Source: Abelmoschus esculentus
Taxonomy: Eukaryota; Streptophyta; Magnoliopsida; Malvales; Malvaceae
Assembly (NCBI GenBank): GCA_035048815.1
Contig: JAUCBN010000038.1
Span: forward strand, 14,818,501-14,882,500
Reading direction: 5' to 3'
DNA: 64,000 nt
Positions 57,922 to 64,000 of the stretch are shown piece by piece. The position numbers were made by a program, and so were the translations under genes. The notes beneath the pieces are model-generated. The model saw only the letters and a list, made by a program, of their open reading frames with translations. It searched no databases and was not told the DNA's origin. The number at the start of each line of letters is the position of its first letter. Within the stretch, counting starts at the first letter, position 1.

Positions 57922-58142
57922 TATTAAACATCATTTTCGCCTTCTCTCACTCTCCAAATATTCACTTTGAACGATAAATAGTCACCAAATTTGTTATAAT
58001 ATAATAAAAAATACGCTACGGATCCCGATCACCGGTCTCGTTCTCTCCGGCGACATATTTGTAATTGTTTCCGGTGAGATCTCGAGTTTGGATCCGATCC
58101 CAACCCGATCCATAGTGTATCTTTAACCTAGATCCGAACACC
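57922..58142 (+). promoter_or_regulatory. Short remaining 5' region of the RABH gene
   Basis: Only 221 bp separate the MULE target duplication from the start codon. They include CT-rich CTTCTCTCACTCTCC, GTTATAATATAATAAA (weak TATA-like, about 57994) and a GC-richer leader with AACACCATGG around the start. Confidence 0.5.
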
Positions 58143-60275
58143 ATGGCTCCGGTTTCAGCTTTGGCCAAATACAAGCTTGTTTTCTTAGGGGATCAGTCTG
58201 TCGGCAAGACCAGTATCATCACTCGCTTCATGTACGACAAATTCGATAACACTTACCAGGTATTTCTCTCGATTTTACGGTCCTTTACGTTTTTGTTTGG
58301 GTTCCGATTGCAAACATTCTTATCAGCTTGGATCTGATTGTTTCTTCCTTTGATTTTCTGGTATTTGATTAGATTTAGATTCTTATTGTTTTGCCTGAGT
58401 TCCTTGGGTATTTTAGATTCTAAGGTTATCTGTGTCTTTAATTTGTTAACCAGGCTACCATTGGTATTGACTTTCTGTCGAAAACAATGTACCTCGAAGA
58501 TCGGACAGTTCGACTGCAGCTCTGCTAGGCGTCAGTTTTTTATTTTTTAATCTAATGTATTATGGATTTTTATGGGCTTATGTCTATGCTTTGCTTACTA
58601 TGTTATATCCATTTTAGATTTTTTTTTTCATACCGATGTGTGTTTAGATTTCTCTCCCTTACCGGAGAATGCGTTCTGCTGTATGCTTGTATCTAGGGAC
58701 GGACACATGACTTCATGTTAGGGGGCGAACTTAGCGAATCCTAGAGGGGCTAAAATATTTGTAAATCATATACGAAATTCAAATTTCGGGGGACTGCTCG
58801 ATTGTCCCCTCTCGATTCATCCCTGGCTATATCTTATTTAGGTGTAACTCTCTATTGATGTATTCCTGAATTTTGGTTTGTCTCTTGGTTGATTGGAAAA
58901 GTGGACTGAGGAGACTGGAAAATTTGAAATAAAATAAATTTTGAGTATGTTTGGTTAGAAGGAAATGTGAGAGGAAAGAAAATGGCAAAGAGGGTCATTT
59001 TCAAACTAATGCATGAAAACAAATCATTCCAAATAGCAAAGTGGGTCATTTTCCAACTTGCCGGCTGCCGCTGGGCTTTATAGATGTCAACTTCGTAATA
59101 TGAAGTGATTAGTAGCATTGTCGCCAGGGAACATGGTATATTGATGAAGTACTTGCTCTAGTGTGTTTGTTAAGGTTGATTTCTTCAATCTGTATCTGCC
59201 TAAATCTTACAGGGATACTGCAGGACAGGAAAGATTCAGGAGTCTTATTCCAAGTTACATTAGGGATTCCTCTGTGGCAGTCATTGTCTATGATGTTGCA
59301 AGTACGTTGCCATTTGACTTTGTCATCCTGATTTGGAACACCTTCATGTACCATATATTTGCTTGTTCAGTTATGTTTATGCATGGTTTACCTGTTTTGT
59401 GAGTTGAACTCTCACAATTTCATGTTTATCTGCTCGAGGAAGTGCCTGAAGATGCCAACATTAATTTTTCATGGTGTAGGTAGGCAGTCCTTTCAAAATA
59501 CTTCAAAGTGGATCGAAGAGGTACGGACTGAACGGGGTAGTGATGTTATAATTGTGCTTGTTGGGAACAAAACCGATCTTGTGGACAAAAGGTAATATTA
59601 ATTTGTTATTATGATTGGACTTTCTTGTGAAAATAAGTAGATCATTATTTTATATTACTTTAGTTTTTATTGTCATAAAAAAGTTCCCCAAATTCTTTCC
59701 CTGAATGTATCTGCTTGATTTTACAGGCAAGTCTCAGTTGAGGAAGCTGAAGCCAGGGCTCGTGAACTCAATGTTATGTTCATCGAAACTAGTGCTAAGG
59801 CTGGCTTCAATATCAAGGTAAACCATTTTTTACTTATGCTTATACCTGTAATCTAACTGCATGCTCGATGCAGATGAAAATTCTTGTGGTTAGGCTCAGA
59901 TCAATGTCATGTGGTATTCTATACACTGCAAGTTTGCTCAGTCCTTCTGTTTCTTACTTCTGCACCATCTCCATGCCCATTCCATGTATTTCTCGGGTGT
60001 GGGTGTCGGATACGAGTAATTGAAGAAAAATAAAGAGTCAAAGCAACATTGTTACTATCAAGTGCTCTCCCTCCCCCAGCAGCATTACGGATCAAATCTA
60101 TTGAGTTGTCTCACTCTGTTCGATCTCTTGACAGGCTCTGTTTCGGAAGATTGCAGCCGCTTTACCTGGAATGGAAACACTTTCTTCAACAAAGCAAGAA
60201 GACATGGTCGACGTCAATCTTAAGTCATCGAATGCATCTCAGTCGCAGCAACAGTCTGGAGGATGTGCCTGCTGA
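58143..60275 (+). CDS. RABH1B: Rab6-type small GTPase, RABH clade; intron 2 donor altered
   Basis: Six exons (58143-58259, 58454-58524, 59213-59301, 59480-59591, 59727-59817 and 60135-60275) give a 206-residue Rab6-like GTPase that acts in Golgi and retrograde vesicle traffic. Motifs: P-loop GDQSVGKTS, switch I ATIGIDFLSKT, WDTAGQERFRSL (switch II), NKTDLVDK (guanine base), ETSAK, and a C-terminal CAC for double geranylgeranylation. All joins keep frame. Four of the five introns have GT-AG borders. After exon 2 (ending CTCTG) the intron starts CTAGGCGT, where GTAGGCGT would be expected. Unless an error or an unusual splice is involved, this would give a protein ending just before WDTAGQ. The body is otherwise intact, so a recent change or a sequencing error is likely. 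The MULE lies close upstream. Confidence 0.9.
58690..58830. repeat. Repeat fragment in RABH intron 2
   Basis: TCTAGGGACGGACACATG and, at the other end, TCATCCCTGGCT form a weak inverted pair. The GGGGGCGAACTTAG and TTTCGGGGG words are repeat-like and unlike the surrounding intron. Probably a decayed transposon piece. Confidence 0.35.
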
Positions 60276-60865
60276 TGATACACACACATCACCGATCCGA
60301 GGTATGCGCTTCCAACCAAGTGTTGCTGTAAAACAGGAAAAAGAAAATCTGGTCTCCACCCTTTTCTGTACCCTTTTGTCATTTAGGTTTCATGATATTT
60401 AGGCTTGTCCCAAGTCCTAACCAGTCGTATAAGTGTATGGTCTATGTTATCTCATCCAGTTGTGCCAATTTTCGTTGTTTTCTCGTTATTTAACTTTCTA
60501 TTTTACATTGAACAAAGATTATTTTTTATTGTTTAACCTCGGGTTTTCGACCCGTTAGTCGATTAATTCAGATCGAGTTTTGTAGAGGTTTATTGTGAAG
60601 TGAAACTCAACTAGGGGTGTTTAAAATATTCGATCCAAGTCTGACCGATCTGATTACTTGTTGATCCGATCCGAAAATTTGAATATTCGATCTAATTTTT
60701 ATTTTTGGACTGGATATCCGAACAGATTTTAAATTTTTTAGAGTTCTGGATTATCCGAAAATTTAAAATTTTAAAATTTTATTGTATCCAAAAATTAAAA
60801 AAATTAAATTTTTTATAGATGTAAATCTTGTTATGTTTAGCAATTTGTTGTTTGTTATGTTTAGC
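60276..60865. other. RABH 3' flank with hAT-like repeat words
   Basis: 60276-60500 is the likely 3' UTR region. From 60612 TAGGGGTGTTTAAAATAT and CCGATCTGATTACTTG, GATCCGATCCGA words look like one end of a hAT element; no opposite end was found. A 25-bp direct repeat (GTTATGTTTAGCAATTTG core) lies at 60830-60878. Confidence 0.35.
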
Positions 60866-61595
60866 AATTTGTTGTTGATCAACCTTATGATTGCTAGGTC
60901 TCTTAATGTAAACAAAGATTCTTTCTACCTCAAGAAAAGGGTAATGATATTCTAGGTCTAAAGCACAATATACACATTATTTGATCTGTAAGCATCGTAT
61001 CTTATCTGGTCCAGAAATATTATTTAAGTGCTATGAGATCATTACCTTTAAATAATTGTTATGCATGAGACAAAGCTAAAATATGTGTTAGGCTAAACAT
61101 ATCATAAAGATATATGAATGTTTTTCACAAGACAAGATGTAAGCTATCTTGTGTAGAGATAATGCAAAATTTATATCTCAAAGTGGATATATCAAATATG
61201 ATAAAGCGAAACATATTTCTTTCAAGTTTCGTCCCTCATGATCTTTATAAGAATAGTATCCTCGATTCATTTCAAGCAATGATTTGGAAGATTTATCCAC
61301 TAGTGCATGAACTATTTCAACATTTGAAGATTGTATTCAATATTGAATTATGAAGATTTAAAGATCTTATGTGATATTTTCATGAGAGTGAGTAAATACG
61401 GGTTGCACTCTTTTTCCCTTAATCGAGGTTTAGTCCCAATGGGTTTTCCTGGTAAGGTTTTTAATGAGGCAACATGTTATGCGTATCAAAGATGTGTGTA
61501 CTCTTTTTCCTTCACTAAAAATTTTTTCCCACAGGGTTTTTATCTTAGTAAGGGTTTAACGAGGCACATTATCTTCATGGATATCCAAGGGAGAG
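60866..61595 (+). pseudogene. copia element 3' part (reverse transcriptase tail, RNase H), decayed
   Basis: Near 60890-60940 the plus strand reads ARSLNVNKDSFYLKK, as in plant copia polyproteins after the reverse transcriptase. At 61155-61225 it reads RDNAKFISQSGYIKYDKAKH, the RNase H region with the conserved DN. A long stretch between them is missing and stops are frequent. It runs into the leader before the 3' LTR, with CCAAGGGAGAG as a probable polypurine tract at 61585-61595. Confidence 0.7.
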
Positions 61596-61826
61596 TGTTA
61601 TGAATATATTTATTTAGGGTGAATATCCATATATTAAGTTAAAGTTTAATGAGCTTTATTATTAGGGTTTAATATGGAATTAGGGTTTTTATCTTATGCC
61701 TATAAATATAGATTTTTGGATAAAACATTGTACACAACCCTACTTTGAGAATATAATAAAAGTCTCTCTTTTGTCTCTCATCTTTATTCTCTTATTTTAT
61801 TCTTATTCTTTACTTTATTCGCAACA
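61596..61826 (+). repeat. Probable 3' LTR of the copia remnant (231 bp)
   Basis: It starts TGTTATGAATAT right after the purine run, has TATAAATA at 61701 and a T/C-rich end, and closes with GCAACA. No 5' partner is in the window, so the right border is a guess from the CA rule. Confidence 0.6.
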
Positions 61827-62201
61827 CAAGCTTGTTTTTAAAAAATATCATTATTTTAATTTATTTTTCTTATTTTTTTCACATCGACCAGGCAAGGATT
61901 GGACTATGACTGTATAGTCTATAACGTTTGATTATTTTCAACTGTCATTAATGTTATTATTCAAGTCGGTATAAATGTTGAACCTATAAAATAATATTAT
62001 TTGGAAATTGAAACATTATGATTTAAATTAAAAATATTTAAAATAATTTTGGAATTTTAAATGAATTTTATTTGAATTTTAATATTTTTATTCATTTTAC
62101 ACATGGTAAAATCTAAGTGGGCCATATGAGATTTTTTTACGGAAATGGCCATTGGACTAACGTGATAAAATGATAAAAGTTGAAGAGTCACACTAACTAG
62201 A
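61827..62201. other. AT-rich intergenic DNA
   Basis: I see no gene or repeat boundary here. Confidence 0.5.
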
Positions 62202-62210
62202 AAAATAATA

Positions 62211-62941
62211 TTATAAAACACATAAATATCTTTTATGTTACTTAACTATTATAAATTATAAATTACTCTCATAATTTAAAAATTATAATAAATTAGTGTA
62301 ATGCCGTTAAAACATTAATGGTTGATGACGTAAAAATCAATATAAATTGGTACAATTACATAATTAACTCTCAAGTTCTATATTTATTTTTATTTAATTT
62401 TAATTCTAAAAAATTAACTCATATAATTTTAATAATCTATCAATTTAATCTCATTTCACCCTTACCTTCCATTTTCCTTATACAGAGATTCTGACATAAG
62501 AAGTCGTAACAAAACCCCAGTTTTTGTCTCTCTGCTTTGAGGATCGAAGTCGACAGAAAATTAATCCTCCGGGACAGAAGTAACAATTTAGTAGGCTCAT
62601 CAATTTAGTCCCATTTCACCTTTAAGTTTCATTTAAGCTTGTTAAAATTATATAAAAGAAAAATAAAATTTATGGGTGAAATGGATTAAATTGATAGATT
62701 ATTAAAATTTTATGGGTTAATTTTTTAGATTTAAAGTCAAATAAAAATAAGTATAGAATTTAAGGACTAATTATATAATTATATCAATTTATATTAACTG
62801 TCACGTCATCAACGTTAATTTTTAACGGCATTGGACCAATTTACTATAATTTTTAAGTCATGAGACCAATTTGTAACTTATGATAGTCGAGAGTGTAAAA
62901 GATAATTGGAGCATAGTCGGGGATATTTATGTAATTTACCC
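62211..62941. mobile_element. Mutator-type foldback element, 731 bp, with 9-bp target duplication
   Basis: Inverted arms of about 250 bp (62211-62470 and 62660-62941) share ACATAAATATC, AATGCCGTTAAAA, GATGACGT, TAATAATCTATCAATTTAAT and CATTTCACCC blocks. The right end reads GGGTAAATTACAT as reverse complement. Both sides carry AAAATAATA (62202-62210 and 62942-62950), an exact 9-bp target duplication. The ~170-bp centre (62475-62640) is much less AT-rich than the arms. Confidence 0.8.
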
Positions 62942-62950
62942 AAAATAATA

Positions 62951-64000
62951 AGAGGGTCAAAGTGAGAATTTCACTATGGTATATTATGAGTGTTCAAACG
63001 GATAATTTGGTGGCTGGCTGAACCGAATTACCAAAAAATGAATTAACAAAACTTTTTAAATCTTTAACCGTTAACTGAACTTTTTCAAGAATATATTAAC
63101 TGAACCGAATAAATTACGATTGATTTGGTCAGCTAATTTGGTTAACCAAAATTTATTACAAAATTTTGATAAATTATAAATCGCTCCGCAATATTAAATA
63201 GTCTTTTTAGTCACCGAACTTTCAAAAAATTATAAAACAGCCATAAACTTATCAAATTGCTATAAATTGATCATTTATTTATTGTATATTATAAATTATT
63301 GATAAATATTAAAAATTTTAATAACTATTCTTTTAATAATTTAATAAATTTAATTATCATTTTATATTAATTTGATAAAATTTAATGAATATTTTATAAC
63401 TTTAAAAAATTAGTGACTAAAAATAAATATATTAAATATATAAAATATTAATTTTCGATTAATTAACCTATTTCGAATCGAATTAGCCGTTAACCGAACT
63501 TTCTAAAAAAACTTTAATCACTCACCGTCCGAACAAAATTCGGTGATCTACTGTTTAACTGATTTAATTCGGTTTAGTTGATTAAGGGCCAATTTAGAGC
63601 TTTTGAAAAGTGCGGTAGAAAAGTGTGGTGAAAAAGTTAGGTGAATAAGTTCTTTTAGAATTTTTGGTTTGAGATAATATGTGTTTAGTAGTGCTGTCAA
63701 AAAGGCTTTTGAGAAGGTAAATGACTATTTTAGACATGATGTTATAAATTAAAATATATACATTTAAATGATAATCAAATTCTTTCATATTATAATAGTA
63801 ATTTAAATTATAATAAAATATAAAAATATTAATAAATAAAATATTTTTATTTGAAAATTTTGATAAAAATATATAAATTATTAATAAATCAATAGGTTCA
63901 TGGATTAAAATATTTAGATCGATAACTTAAAAAAATGTCCAAATTATTCTTTATCAATAAACTGATAGTGTAATTGCCTATGAAGATAATTTATCAATAA
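62951..64000. other. AT-rich intergenic DNA with hAT-like fragments
   Basis: 62990-63160 (GAGTGTTCAAACGG, TTGGTTAACC) and 63450-63590 (AATTAGCCGTTAACCGAAC, AATTCGGTTTAG) are inverted-looking subterminal repeats of a probable hAT MITE, about 600 bp, without clear ends. From 63590 GGGCCAATTTAGAGCTTTTG begins another repeat-like stretch that may continue beyond 63720. No gene seen. Confidence 0.4.

Noticed and set aside
61331..61603. 90-codon plus-strand frame before the LTR at 61596
   Set aside because: It is the decayed leader between copia RNase H and the 3' LTR and runs into the LTR. It is not a gene.

Overview
The window is nuclear DNA of a flowering plant, almost certainly a eudicot. It has AT-rich intergenic DNA, GT-AG introns, four recognisable plant housekeeping genes and a cytosolic-type tRNA gene, set among Ty1/copia and Ty3/gypsy retrotransposons, hAT, Mutator and Stowaway elements and a satellite array. 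No closer taxonomic placement is claimed.

Layout, left to right. 1-4666: a decayed Ty1/copia element on the minus strand whose outer LTR is cut by the window edge. 5695-8319: the last eight coding exons of the organellar (GlyQ-GlyS fusion type) glycyl-tRNA synthetase, plus strand; the copia element lies in the intron upstream of them or marks a 5' truncation. 9278-11148: a hAT element with subterminal GGTCGGGT repeats. 11763-26404: a short-LTR gypsy element whose reverse transcriptase is split by a complete 9.35-kb long-LTR gypsy element (14329-23681). 26405-29690: a third, heavily decayed gypsy element. 30120-32780: a field of TATCGAAACG repeats, then about ten copies of a ~185-bp satellite, ended by a ~760-bp foldback element with a telomere-like core.

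34004-36702: the regulatory (beta) subunit of protein kinase CK2, five exons. 38574-38645: tRNA-Glu(UUC). 41924-48128 (minus): a full eIF4G gene with eight coding exons and a 5'-UTR intron. 49265-54600: small elements, including a Mutator-type MITE with a 9-bp target duplication, and a non-autonomous LTR element that holds a Stowaway MITE in its LTR and a hAT MITE in its body.

54954-57911: a complete Mutator-like element (MULE) with long, internally repetitive terminal inverted repeats (TIRs) and an identical 10-bp target duplication. It carries a truncated plant-mobile-domain (PMD) gene and only the N-terminal part of a MuDR-type transposase. It stops 231 bp before the start codon of a RABH/Rab6-type small GTPase (58143-60275), whose second intron appears to have lost its GT donor. 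60866-61826 is the 3' end of another copia element, and 62211-62941 is a second Mutator-type foldback element.

The housekeeping genes act in unrelated processes (organellar tRNA charging, CK2 signalling, cap-dependent translation initiation, Golgi traffic) and form no operon or pathway cluster. The window is most informative about transposon nesting. All coordinates, splice sites and repeat boundaries were read by eye; no alignment or search was run.
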